Positions 9,875 to 18,309 of a stretch of DNA of 64,000 nt are shown piece by piece. Location: the NCBI RefSeq assembly GCF_001634365.1, contig NZ_CP014579.1:930001-994000 (forward strand). Direction: 5' to 3'. The first letter of the stretch is position 1; the number at the start of each line of letters is the position of its first letter. Both the position numbers and the translations under genes were made by a program. This DNA comes from Paraburkholderia phytofirmans OLGA172. Lineage in GTDB: Bacteria; Pseudomonadota; Gammaproteobacteria; Burkholderiales; Burkholderiaceae. The notes below the pieces were generated by a model. The model did not search any database. It worked only from the letters and a program-made list of their open reading frames with translations, and had not been told where the DNA came from.

Positions 9875-11074
9875 ATGAAAAAGGTAATAGCAACCTCGGC
9901 CCTTGGGTTGGTCGCCCTCGGCGCGCACGCTCAAACCAGCGTGACGCTGTACGGGATCGTCGACACGGGGATCGGTTATCAGAGCAGCTCGACGTCGCTC
10001 GGTTCGACGACGGGCGGCCGCTCGGTGACCAAGATGATCAACGGCATCTGGGCAGGCAGCCGCTTCGGCCTGAAGGGCGCCGAGGACCTGGGTGGCGGCA
10101 CGAAGGCGATCTTCCAGTTGGAAGAAGGCTTTAACAGTGCAACCGGCGCGCAGTCCGTCTCGGGTCTGGGGTTCAACCGTCAAGCCTATGTCGGCTTGGC
10201 CAATGCTACCTACGGTTCGTTCACAGCTGGCCGCCAGTACACGTCGTACTACACGCTGCTGTCGCCCTATAGCCCGACCACGTGGCTGACGGGCGCGTAC
10301 GGCGCACACCCGGGCGATATCGATTCGCTGGATACGGTGTATCGCGTGAATAACTCGCTGGTGTACACGTCGCCGAGCATGTATGGCCTGACGGTGAGCG
10401 GTTCGTATGCGCTGGGCGGCGTGGCGGGTAAAACCAATGCCGGTTCGACGTATAGCGCGGCGATCCAGTACCTGAACGGTCCGTTCGGGATCGCAGCAGG
10501 CTATCAGCGCATCAATAACTCGACGCTTGGGGGCGGTGCGTGGGGCGCTGACTCCACGACATCGAATAACGGCGCGCAGGCGGGTGTGTCGGGCATCAAT
10601 AACGGCTATCAGACGGCGCAGGCGCAGCAGCGGGTTGCGGTGACGGCTGGCTATACGTTCAGTTCGCAATGGGACGTCTCGTTCTCGTACTCGAACGTGC
10701 AATACATCCCGGGTGTCAACTCGTTCTTCCACGGCGAGGCGATCTTCAACACGGCTGGTGCAGTGCTGCACTTCAAGCCACTGTCGGCGGTGGACCTGGC
10801 TGCCGGCTATAGCTATACCCGCGCAACAGAGTCGAATGGTATTACGAGCGCGGCCAGCTATCAGCAATTCAACCTCTCGCAGTACTACAGTCTCTCCAAG
10901 CGCACCGGTCTGTACGCGCTGGAAGCCTATCAGCGTGCAAATGGCCAGACGCTTGGGACGAACGGCAAGAGCATCATCAACGCAACGGCCGATATCGGCG
11001 ACGGCCAGAACACCGCGCCGTCCTCGTCACGCAGCCAGTTTGCGGCTGGTGTAGGCATCATTCACCGGTTCTGA
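9875..11074 (+). CDS. outer-membrane porin, Burkholderia general-porin family
   Basis: Trimeric 16-strand beta-barrel porin, 399 residues. It has a classic signal peptide (MKKVIATSALGLVALGAHA, cut before Gln-Thr), the mature start SVTLYGIVDTGIGY and a C-terminal phenylalanine (IIHRF) as used by the BAM machinery. GAGGAG sits six bases before the ATG. Placement after the TRAP genes suggests it helps the same substrates cross the outer membrane, perhaps by read-through. A GC-rich hairpin follows the stop. Confidence 0.92.
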   Translation: MKKVIATSALGLVALGAHAQTSVTLYGIVDTGIGYQSSSTSLGSTTGGRSVTKMINGIWAGSRFGLKGAEDLGGGTKAIFQLEEGFNSATGAQSVSGLGFNRQAYVGLANATYGSFTAGRQYTSYYTLLSPYSPTTWLTGAYGAHPGDIDSLDTVYRVNNSLVYTSPSMYGLTVSGSYALGGVAGKTNAGSTYSAAIQYLNGPFGIAAGYQRINNSTLGGGAWGADSTTSNNGAQAGVSGINNGYQTAQAQQRVAVTAGYTFSSQWDVSFSYSNVQYIPGVNSFFHGEAIFNTAGAVLHFKPLSAVDLAAGYSYTRATESNGITSAASYQQFNLSQYYSLSKRTGLYALEAYQRANGQTLGTNGKSIINATADIGDGQNTAPSSSRSQFAAGVGIIHRF

Positions 11075-11097
11075 CCGGCGAGGGTAGCGAGTATCGC

Positions 11098-11119
11098 GGC
11101 GGCATGTCGTTATGCCGCC
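11098..11119 (+). terminator. hairpin after porin gene
   Basis: GGCGGCAT-GTCGTT-ATGCCGCC, a perfect eight-base-pair stem 23 bases after the porin stop, without a clear T-run. It may be a terminator used from either strand or an RNA 3'-end stabiliser; the porin and the tautomerase gene converge here. Confidence 0.45.
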
Positions 11120-11219
11120 ATAGCGACGCGTTTCAGATGCGCGTCGCCCAGAAGTATCCGCTGCGCGCGCAACGCGCGCAGCATTTCCAGCGCCGCTCGA
11201 CCTTCGAGCCAATGCGCAC

Positions 11220-11411
11220 TCAGGCGTCCGCTTCGGACCACAAACGCCCACCCGTTGCCCAGTTTTCGCGTTTGACGTCGGTGAGAATAATGTCGACGGA
11301 GTTCGGCTCGACGCCGAGCGAGTCGCAGGTCGCTTTGGTAATGGCTTCGACGAACTGGCGTTTCTGTTCCAGCGTGCGGCCTTCGAAGAGTTCGATATGA
11401 AACGTGGGCAT
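11220..11411 (-). CDS. 4-oxalocrotonate tautomerase-family protein
   Basis: A 63-residue protein of the tautomerase superfamily. After Met removal it begins with the catalytic Pro1 (Pro-Thr-Phe-His-Ile-Glu-Leu-Phe-Glu-Gly-Arg). The family's arginine in the FEGRTLEQKR helix and the compact beta-alpha-beta length are kept. Such enzymes form hexamers and move double bonds in unsaturated keto acids. The start at 11411 is fixed by the need for Pro1. It is 37 bases downstream of the class II aldolase, so the two are probably one transcript, but no pathway is evident. Confidence 0.85.
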   Translation of the reverse strand: MPTFHIELFEGRTLEQKRQFVEAITKATCDSLGVEPNSVDIILTDVKRENWATGGRLWSEADA

Positions 11412-11448
11412 TGCATGACTCCGTGATGCGTGACGGTGAGGTGTGAGT

Positions 11449-12225
11449 TTAATCGCGGTACGTCCGATCGAGCCGGTCGAGCTTGCGTAACAATGCGGGC
11501 CATTCCAGCGCGCCTTCGATCGCACCGCCGTCGACCAGCTGGTCGGCTGTGCGTGCGGCTACGGCATCGCTCGGCACGACGAGCTTGCTGCCGCATGCTT
11601 GCGCCTGCAACTGGATTTCGCAGGCCTTGATCAGCGTCGCCATCAGTACATAGGCTTCGGCGACGGTGCGGCCGGCGGTCAGCGTGCCGTGATTGCGCAG
11701 CAGCATGGCCGGTTTGTCGGCGAGATGCGCGACGAGGCGCTCGCCTTCGGTCGGCGTAAAGGCGAGACCTTCGTAGTCGTGATACGCGAGGTGGCCGTAA
11801 AAACGCAGCGCGTGTTGCGAGGCCGGCAGCAAACCGGCCGGTTGAGCGGAAACCGCTACGCCTGCCGTATTGTGCAAGTGCATTACGCAGAAGGCATCGG
11901 CGCGGGCCGCGTGCACGGCGGCATGCAGCGCGAAGCCGGTGGCGTTGACCGGATGCTCGCTCGCGCCGACGACATTGCCTTCGATATCGATCTTCACCAG
12001 GTTCGATGCGCATACTTCGTCGAACGCGAGACCGAACGGATTGATCAGGAAGTGGCCGGGTTCGCCGGGAACGCTGGCTGAGATATGCGTGTAGATCAGA
12101 TCGTCCCAGCCGTTGAGCGCCGCGAGCCGATAGGCGGCAGCCAGGTCGACGCGGGTCTGTTGTTCGGCTTCGGACATCGGCCCCGCTTCGGCGACACGGC
12201 CGGCGGGCGTGTGGGTGAACGACAT
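11449..12225 (-). CDS. class II aldolase/adducin-family protein
   Basis: Zinc-dependent aldolase or decarboxylase fold, 258 residues. Metal-ligand histidines are visible in MHLHNTAG and NHGTLTAGRTVAEAY. An AGGAGA Shine-Dalgarno sequence precedes the ATG at 12225. Members split or decarboxylate sugar phosphates or aromatic precursors; this one lacks obvious markers for L-fuculose- or L-ribulose-phosphate enzymes, so the substrate is unknown. A 13-base tandem array lies between this gene and the urea transporter upstream. Confidence 0.85.
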   Translation of the reverse strand: MSFTHTPAGRVAEAGPMSEAEQQTRVDLAAAYRLAALNGWDDLIYTHISASVPGEPGHFLINPFGLAFDEVCASNLVKIDIEGNVVGASEHPVNATGFALHAAVHAARADAFCVMHLHNTAGVAVSAQPAGLLPASQHALRFYGHLAYHDYEGLAFTPTEGERLVAHLADKPAMLLRNHGTLTAGRTVAEAYVLMATLIKACEIQLQAQACGSKLVVPSDAVAARTADQLVDGGAIEGALEWPALLRKLDRLDRTYRD

Positions 12226-12285
12226 GTCTGTCTCCTGAGATGGCCTGGTGGGCTGTGACTGCGGCCGGAGTTTGCGCACTCAACC

Positions 12286-12402
12286 TACGGGCTGAGTTTA
12301 TGGCCTGGAGCTACGGCCTGAAGCTACGGCCTGAAGCTACGGCCTGAAGCTATGGCCTGAAGCTATGGCCTGAAGCTACCCCCTGAAGCTACCCCCAAAT
12401 CC
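12286..12402. repeat. 13-bp tandem repeat array
   Basis: Nine head-to-tail units of TACGGCCTGAAGC and variants: 12286, 12299, 12312, 12325, 12338, 12351, 12364, 12377 and a degraded unit at 12390. Central units are identical or differ at one base (TATGGCC), outer units are diverged, as in a slippage-grown array. It ends exactly at the stop of the urea-transporter gene and fills the gap before the aldolase gene; it has no spacers and is not a CRISPR. Confidence 0.9.
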
Positions 12403-13397
12403 TACGGCTTAAGTCCGCGGCCCAACCCTGCCGCCTGACCCGCGTGCCTGACCGATGCCGACGACCTGGCCGAGCTTGGCGACGTGAGACGCCGTCCGGC
12501 TTCGGCACGCTGCGCCGGTTCGGGCACCGCCGCACCACGGGTAAGTCGGGCGGTGAGCCGCTGCATGCTCCACGTCGCGAGTACGAACGGCGCCGTCATG
12601 GCCGGTAACGCAAAATAAGTCGCCGCCGCTTGCAGCGCGGCCGAAAGCACAACACCGCCGAGCGTCACCGCGATGCCGCAATCGGCCAGCGCGATCGCGG
12701 TCAGCGCGCCGTTGAATCCTAACAGGCCCGCGTCGAACGAGCTTGCACTCGCACCCAGCAGCAGGTGCGCGACGCTCGCGAGGCCCGCGCCGACCAAAGC
12801 CCATAGCGCATGCCGCCGTGACGCCACAGCGATTCCGATTAACACGAGCAAACCCGACAGCGAGCCGGACGCAAAACCGGTTTGCGCGAATCCGGCGAGT
12901 ACGCCGCTAGTCAATTGCGCCGCGCCGAGCGTGTGTTCAGTGATGAGGCTCGCTTGCTGAGTGACTCGCGTCACCAGCGGCAGCCAAAGCCACGTGACGA
13001 TCAGACAGGGGCTTGAGAAATAGCCGAGGCCACGCGCGCGCAGCCAGCGCGACCATGGTTCAAGCAGCCACGCAGTTCCCGTGGCGGCCAGAATCGCCAC
13101 GGCGGCGGCCGTCGCGTTGTCGGCGATGAAGCTGAACGCGGCGAGACCGGCTAGTGCGCCGTTAAAGCCGTGCAGGCCGGCCCGCGTGTGGTCCTCCCGG
13201 CAGCCGGCCAATACCGCGCTCACGTTGGCCGCGACCACACCCATCAGCGCCGCGCAGGCGAGGCGCGGATCGCATAGCAGCCACGCGGCGAGCAGGCACG
13301 CGCCGGTGAAAGCGTTCGGCTGCAGCACGATCTGGCCGAGACTGCGCAACAAGGTGCGCAAGGCGGCGGATTGGGCTTCGGTTGCGGCGGCGTGCAT
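12402..13397 (-). CDS. urea transporter (UT family)
   Basis: Inner-membrane urea channel, 331 residues. The internal duplication typical of the family is obvious: GLHGFNGALAGLA in the first half and GLLGFNGALTAIA in the second, each followed by the pore-lining segments. It would give facilitated diffusion of urea. No urease gene is present in the window. The stop codon abuts a 13-base tandem array that may have grown from the gene end. Confidence 0.85.
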   Translation of the reverse strand: MHAAATEAQSAALRTLLRSLGQIVLQPNAFTGACLLAAWLLCDPRLACAALMGVVAANVSAVLAGCREDHTRAGLHGFNGALAGLAAFSFIADNATAAAVAILAATGTAWLLEPWSRWLRARGLGYFSSPCLIVTWLWLPLVTRVTQQASLITEHTLGAAQLTSGVLAGFAQTGFASGSLSGLLVLIGIAVASRRHALWALVGAGLASVAHLLLGASASSFDAGLLGFNGALTAIALADCGIAVTLGGVVLSAALQAAATYFALPAMTAPFVLATWSMQRLTARLTRGAAVPEPAQRAEAGRRLTSPSSARSSASVRHAGQAAGLGRGLKP

Positions 13398-13553
13398 GGT
13401 CTGAGGGCGGCGAATTCGATGCGGCGCGACTTTGCCGCGTGCAAGTCAGGCGCGCGCAGCGGGTCAGGTTGAGTGTGAACCGCGAGCATAGGCCACTTGC
13501 CCCGCGCCGGGCATCGTCAGGTGTTGATAGTGGCTATTTGCGACACATGCGCG

Positions 13554-13661
13554 CCATGGAGCCATCGAGCCATCGAGCCATGAGCCATGAGCCATGAGCC
13601 ATGAGCCACGAGCCACGAGCCACGAGCCGAAACGCCGAAACGCCGAAACGCCGAAACGCAG
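13554..13661. repeat. compound 7-8 bp tandem array
   Basis: Consecutive runs of related units: GCCATCGA x2, GCCATGA x4, GCCACGA x3 and GCCGAAAC x4. Each run changes by one or two bases, showing stepwise mutation and expansion. It lies in the 344-base gap between the divergent urea-transporter and DUF1089 genes; apart from this array and the AGGAG site before 13742 I see nothing in that gap. Confidence 0.88.
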
Positions 13662-13741
13662 TGTGTCGGCGACCCGAAAGCTTTCGCGCTACGATAACAA
13701 TCCGGCGCATTTGCCGCGCCGTTCCACGAGGAGACAGCCTG

Positions 13742-14296
13742 ATGCGTGAATTACGGTGGGCATCGGAAGAGGGTGACGGTTTCGAACATCTGGCGTTCGA
13801 CGCGAGCGCGGACGGCTTTGCGGTGGAAAGCGTCGTGGTCGGGCAGCGTTACGGCAAAGCGTACGGCCTGCACTATAAGGTGCGCTGCGATCCGCAATGG
13901 CGCACCACCTATGCGTGGCTGAAGATTGTCGGCGGCGGTGAGCTGGAATTGCATGGCGATGGCGCCGGCCATTGGCACGATGGCCATGGTCTCGTGCTGA
14001 AAGCAATTGAAGGGTGCATCGATATCGATATCGCCGCCACGCCCTATACGAACACGTTGCCGATCCGTCGTCTGCAACTGGCGGAAGGCGAGCGTCAGCC
14101 GATTTCAGTGGCCTATATTTCGGCGCCCGATTTGCAGGTGACGCGTGCCGAGCAGGCGTATTCGTGCATCGAGTTGAATCGCGTTTATCGCTACGAAGGC
14201 ATCTTCCGCGATTTCACCGCGGACCTGACGGTAGATGAAGACGGCCTCGTGATCGACTATCCGACGTTGTTCACGCGCCTGCCGCGTGGGCGTTGA
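13742..14296 (+). CDS. putative glycolipid-binding protein (DUF1089 family)
   Basis: A 184-residue soluble protein matching the DUF1089/putative glycolipid-binding family in length and in features such as GLHYKVRCD, the GHWHDGHG turn and the closing VIDYPTLFTR. AGGAGA lies before the ATG. Function in the cell is not established. It has no signal peptide. It is convergent with the metal-dependent hydrolase gene. Confidence 0.75.
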   Translation: MRELRWASEEGDGFEHLAFDASADGFAVESVVVGQRYGKAYGLHYKVRCDPQWRTTYAWLKIVGGGELELHGDGAGHWHDGHGLVLKAIEGCIDIDIAATPYTNTLPIRRLQLAEGERQPISVAYISAPDLQVTRAEQAYSCIELNRVYRYEGIFRDFTADLTVDEDGLVIDYPTLFTRLPRGR

Positions 14297-14332
14297 TCGG
14301 CGAGGCGCCGGGGCCGCGTACCGCATGGCTGA

Positions 14333-15214
14333 TCACGCGGCAGCGCGCACGCCGCGTCGCGCGGCGTTGCGCGCGTTCGGCGTGGCCGCGTTGGTGGCGT
14401 CGACCGCGGCGACGAGGCTGTCGATGCGCGATAGTCGCGCGCGATTGTCGTGATCCCACGGATGGAAGCCCGGCCGGAAAAAGCTCAGCCATTCACCGGC
14501 AATACGCGGAAATACGCCGTGACGCGGACCGTACAGATACTTCACGACGCGCCACATGCCGCGGATATGGCCGCCGCGTTTGCGGTCGGCGATCAGCAAA
14601 CGCACGTGGTAGTCGAACACGATCAGCCAGAACGTCAGCGTGGTGGCGAGCATCGTGCCGGTGCGCAGCAGGTAGCGGCCGAGACCGGGCTTGAGCACGG
14701 CATTCCATACGTCGTACGAAACCGACTTGTGTTCGGTTTCTTCCAGCGCATGCCACGTCCACATCTGCGTATAGCCTTCGACCGAACCGCCGATACGCGA
14801 TGCGTCCTCCAGCAGCAAGCCGGCCAGCATCGCCGTGTAATGCTCGAGACAGACCGTTACCGCGAGTTGATACGAATGCGGCAGGATCTTGCGGCCGAAG
14901 TTGAGAATCGCCCACAGTCGCTTGTCGAGCTTATGCGCGGGTAAACCGGCTTCCTGCAGCAGGTCGTTGTATTCGATGTGCTCGCGCGTATGCATCGCTT
15001 CCTGACCGATGAAGCCGAGCACCTGCTTCTTCAGCACGGGGTCGTCGATCTGGTCCCGGTAGTTGCGCACGCTGTCCATGAAGAAACGCTCGCCGGCTGG
15101 GAACAGCAGCGAAAGCGCGTTGAAGAAGTGTGTCACATGCGAGCCCTGCACATGCCAATCGCAGGCGCGTTCCTGCGGTAAGTTGAAACGGAGGTCTCGG
15201 CGAACCGGCATCAT
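14333..15214 (-). CDS. predicted metal-dependent hydrolase (PF10118-like)
   Basis: A 293-residue protein resembling the family of predicted metal-dependent hydrolases found beside flavin monooxygenases. Possible metal ligands lie in GQEAMHTREHIEYN, HALEETEHKS and related Glu/His motifs, an arrangement like a di-iron four-helix bundle. AAGGAG precedes the double ATG at 15214. It is the third gene after the Baeyer-Villiger monooxygenase and SDR genes on the same strand, 108 bases after the SDR stop, and may share their transcript. Confidence 0.7.
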   Translation of the reverse strand: MMPVRRDLRFNLPQERACDWHVQGSHVTHFFNALSLLFPAGERFFMDSVRNYRDQIDDPVLKKQVLGFIGQEAMHTREHIEYNDLLQEAGLPAHKLDKRLWAILNFGRKILPHSYQLAVTVCLEHYTAMLAGLLLEDASRIGGSVEGYTQMWTWHALEETEHKSVSYDVWNAVLKPGLGRYLLRTGTMLATTLTFWLIVFDYHVRLLIADRKRGGHIRGMWRVVKYLYGPRHGVFPRIAGEWLSFFRPGFHPWDHDNRARLSRIDSLVAAVDATNAATPNARNAARRGVRAAA

Positions 15215-15322
15215 GGCCTTTCTCCTTGTGATCCTGTATGTGCTGCTGATTGTGCTGACCGGGTGCTTTGCATTGCACGCCGTATGGCATCAGGTGACTG
15301 GCATCAGGTGACCCGCGCCGCA

Positions 15323-16231
15323 TTACGCACGCTGGCCGTCCACCTGCGCGGCGCGGCGCGCGCGCTTTTCCGCAATGCGTTTCATGCGGCGGGTCTGCAT
15401 CACGACCAGCGCCTGATAGGCTGCCGGTAACGTACGCGCCAGCCAGTCGGCGGCGCGCGCATCGCGGCCGATCAGCACGCGCCGCCTGTTCTTGCGCACG
15501 CCGTCGAGAATCACGCGTGCGGCTTCGTCGGCGGTGGTGATGAAAAACTTCTCGAAGTCGTCCTTGCCTTGCTGTTCGTTTTCCAGCATGAAGCCGACCA
15601 TGTTCGACGAGATCCGGCTCGACTGCGCGATGCTTGTGCGAATGCCGCCCGGATGCACGCAGGTCGCCGACACGCCGCACTTCATCAGATCGAGCTCCTG
15701 GCGCAACGCTTCGGTAAAGCCGCGCACGGCGAATTTGGTCGCGTTGTAGCCGCTCATGCCGGGCTGCGAGAAAAGGCCGAACACGCTCGACGTATTGACG
15801 ATGTGTCCCGCACCGGAGGCCTTGATATACGGCAGAAACGCCTTCGTGCCGTGCACCACGCCCCAGAAATTGATGCCGACGATCCACTCCAGATCGGCGT
15901 ACTCCATCCCTTCGATGGTGCTCGACAGCGCCACGCCCGCGTTGTTGAACACGAGGTTCACGCGCTGGTGCTGCGCGGCCGTTTCGTCGGCCCATTCGAA
16001 CATCGCGGCGCGGTCCGACACGTCGAGCACACGCGTGGTGATATGCAGCGGCGAGCCGACGATATGCGGCGCGGCGGCCTGCGCAAGTTGCGCGGTTTCG
16101 GCGAGGCTCGTGGCATTGCGATCGGCGAGCGCGAGGTGGCAGCCTTCGCGCGCCAGCCGGATCGCTAGCGAACGGCCCATGCCCGAGCCTGCGCCGGTAA
16201 TCGCGGCCACTCTATTGGTGAAGTTCTTCAT
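15323..16231 (-). CDS. short-chain dehydrogenase/reductase
   Basis: Classical SDR, 302 residues: cofactor motif TGAGSGMG at 12-19, NNAG, the serine of NTSS and the YNATK active-site pair. An acidic residue after the second strand (ALADRN) points to NAD rather than NADP. AGGAGA precedes the start at 16231. It follows the monooxygenase gene by 62 bases on the same strand, so it may oxidise the alcohol or ketone substrate in the same pathway. Confidence 0.88.
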   Translation of the reverse strand: MKNFTNRVAAITGAGSGMGRSLAIRLAREGCHLALADRNATSLAETAQLAQAAAPHIVGSPLHITTRVLDVSDRAAMFEWADETAAQHQRVNLVFNNAGVALSSTIEGMEYADLEWIVGINFWGVVHGTKAFLPYIKASGAGHIVNTSSVFGLFSQPGMSGYNATKFAVRGFTEALRQELDLMKCGVSATCVHPGGIRTSIAQSSRISSNMVGFMLENEQQGKDDFEKFFITTADEAARVILDGVRKNRRRVLIGRDARAADWLARTLPAAYQALVVMQTRRMKRIAEKRARRAAQVDGQRA

Positions 16232-16293
16232 TGGCTTATCTCCTGTCCTCTCTGAACGGTGCCGTGTCGTTATGTTTTTCAGGTTGTGCCTTT

Positions 16294-17907
16294 TCAGGTT
16301 GCTTCCGCGGATCTCGCGGCCGCCGTCGTGGCGGCATTGCAATGCGCATGCACCGGCTGCTGCAGGCCCGCATGCCCGCTCAGCGACTGCGCCGTGGGCG
16401 AATACGCGAAGTAGTCGTCCATGCTGAAGGTGCGGGTCGCCTGGCGGAATTTGTAGGCGAATCCTGGCCACAGCGTGGTGTTCCTGCCGGTCTTCGGATC
16501 GAGATACCAGCTCTTGCAACCACCCGTCGACCAGATTGCGCGGCCGAGTTTCTGCTGGATCTGTTGGTTGTAGGCAAGCTCGACATGCGGACGCACTTCG
16601 ATCGCATCGGCACGTTCTGCATTCATCGTCTTCAGTGCGCGCAGGACATATTCGACCTGCGACTCGATCATGAACACCATCGAGTTGTGACCGAGGCCGG
16701 TGTTCGGTCCGACGATCATGAAGAAGTTCGGATAACCAGGCAGTGTCGTACCGAGATACGCATGCGCGCCATCGCGCCACGTATCGACGATGTCGACGCC
16801 GCCGCGGCCACGCACCACGCCCGCCGGAAACGGATCGGCCACCTGAAAGCCAGTGCCGAAGATCAGGCAATCGGCCGGATGGCGCGCGCCGTCGGTCGTG
16901 ATCACCGCGTCTTCTTCCACGCGGGCGATACCGGTGGTCGTGACCGACACATTCTGGCGGGACAGCGCGGGGAAGTAGTCGTTCGAGATCAGGATGCGCT
17001 TGCAGCCCATCGTGTAGTTCGGCGTGAGCGTGGCGCGCAATTGCGGATCGGGCACCTGGCGGTGCAGATGCCGCACCGCGACTTTCTGCGCGGTCTTCAT
17101 GAGCGAAGGATGAATCGCGAAACCGAAGGCGCGCGATTCGAGCATGCAGTAGAGCGCCGAACGCATGATCTTCTGCGTGAACGGCAGATGCTTGAACAGC
17201 CATTGTTCGAACGGCTTCACCGCGCGGTCGGCCTTCGGCATGATCCACGGCGGCGTGCGCTGGAACAGGTTCAGATGCGAGACGCGCGGCGCGATCTGCG
17301 GCACGAACTGAATCGCGCTCGCACCGGTGCCGATCACCGCGACGCGTTTGCCTTCGAGCGGATACGTATGGTCCCAATGCTGCGAGTGGAACGCCTTGCC
17401 CTTGAATTGCTCGATGCCCGGAATGTTCGGTATGGCCGCACGCGAGAGTCCGCCCATTCCCGAGATCAGCACGCGCGCCGACCATTGCTGGCCGTTTGCG
17501 AACGTCAGTTGCCAGCGGTGGCTGGTCTCGTCGTAGATCGCGGAGGCAAGTTCATGGCCGAAGCGCAGGTGACGCTGAATGCCGAACCGTTGCGTGCACG
17601 CTTCCAGATACGCGCGAATTTCCGGCTGACGCGCGAACATACGGGTCCAGCGCGGATTCGGAGCGAAGGAGAACGAATAGACGTGGGATTGCACGTCGCA
17701 GGCACAACCGGGGTAGTGGTTGTCGCGCCAGGTGCCGCCGACCGACTCGGCTTTTTCGGCGATGATGAAATCGGTCATGCCGCCTTGCCGCAGCCGGATC
17801 GCCATGCCGAGGCCCGCAAAGCCGGAGCCGATGATAGCGATATCCGTATCGATGGGCGCGGATGCGTTGGGCGCCGCGTTGTCAGGGGGCATCATGCGTG
17901 CGTTCAT
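16294..17907 (-). CDS. Baeyer-Villiger-type flavin monooxygenase
   Basis: NADPH- and FAD-dependent monooxygenase that inserts oxygen next to a ketone, 537 residues. The FAD motif GSGFAG is at 27-32, the Baeyer-Villiger fingerprint FKGKAFHSQHWD at 168-179 and the NADPH motif GTGASA at 193-198. The fingerprint separates it from plain FMOs and N-hydroxylating enzymes. It is first in a run with an SDR and a predicted hydrolase; a MerR-type regulator lies upstream on the same strand. Substrate is unknown; cyclic or long-chain ketones are usual. Confidence 0.88.
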   Translation of the reverse strand: MNARMMPPDNAAPNASAPIDTDIAIIGSGFAGLGMAIRLRQGGMTDFIIAEKAESVGGTWRDNHYPGCACDVQSHVYSFSFAPNPRWTRMFARQPEIRAYLEACTQRFGIQRHLRFGHELASAIYDETSHRWQLTFANGQQWSARVLISGMGGLSRAAIPNIPGIEQFKGKAFHSQHWDHTYPLEGKRVAVIGTGASAIQFVPQIAPRVSHLNLFQRTPPWIMPKADRAVKPFEQWLFKHLPFTQKIMRSALYCMLESRAFGFAIHPSLMKTAQKVAVRHLHRQVPDPQLRATLTPNYTMGCKRILISNDYFPALSRQNVSVTTTGIARVEEDAVITTDGARHPADCLIFGTGFQVADPFPAGVVRGRGGVDIVDTWRDGAHAYLGTTLPGYPNFFMIVGPNTGLGHNSMVFMIESQVEYVLRALKTMNAERADAIEVRPHVELAYNQQIQQKLGRAIWSTGGCKSWYLDPKTGRNTTLWPGFAYKFRQATRTFSMDDYFAYSPTAQSLSGHAGLQQPVHAHCNAATTAAARSAEAT

Positions 17908-18124
17908 CCGATCCGTCTCCCTTTTGTTCGCTCTTAACTGTTACATTGGTTGATGTAACAATAGAGGCTGTCAACCGATGGTGCAAGCAGCGGGTTAGAC
18001 GGGAAACTCTACGGAGCGAAGAAGGTTGTGGCGCAAGGCCCAAGCGGCGGCGTCGGCCCGGCAGGGCTTCGAGACTGATGCGGAAGTGTGTGTCGTTCAG
18101 CGATATGAAAAATGCCGGGCGGAT

Positions 18125-18176
18125 TGAACTGCACCCCAAAAGTTGGACACCGATCCAACCTTTGGGGTGCAGTTCA
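18125..18176. mobile_element. 52-bp element of two abutting IS150-like ends
   Basis: Two 23-base arms (18125-18147 and 18154-18176) are inverted copies with one mismatch, separated by six bases. Each arm reads TGAACTGCACCCC at its outer end and runs into GTTGGA, which follows the terminal-repeat pattern I recall for the IS150 group of the IS3 family. The outer ends face outward, as in an element with its whole interior deleted. No clear target duplication is seen. As RNA it would fold into a very strong hairpin and may end the MerR transcript. The rest of the 402-base gap (17908-18309) shows no gene. Confidence 0.65.
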
Positions 18177-18309
18177 GACTCGGATATCCGGGAAATGACG
18201 CGCACGAACGCCCAAGGGGCATGAAAGCGCCGGCATATGCGGCGACAGGAACGGCGCGCTTATCGTGACGCGGGGCAACGCGGGTCGCCGCGAGTGGCCG
18301 CTTGCATGG

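Noticed and set aside
12286..13661. Possible CRISPR arrays at the two tandem-repeat sites
   Set aside because: Units are 7-13 bases, directly adjacent without spacers, and no cas genes are present.
15213..15311. A 32-codon hydrophobic frame (MAFLLVILYVLLIVL start) antisense to the hydrolase start
   Set aside because: It could encode a one-helix peptide, but GGAGG lies 18 bases away, too far to serve as ribosome-binding site, and the frame ends in a short direct repeat. Not supportable without homologues.
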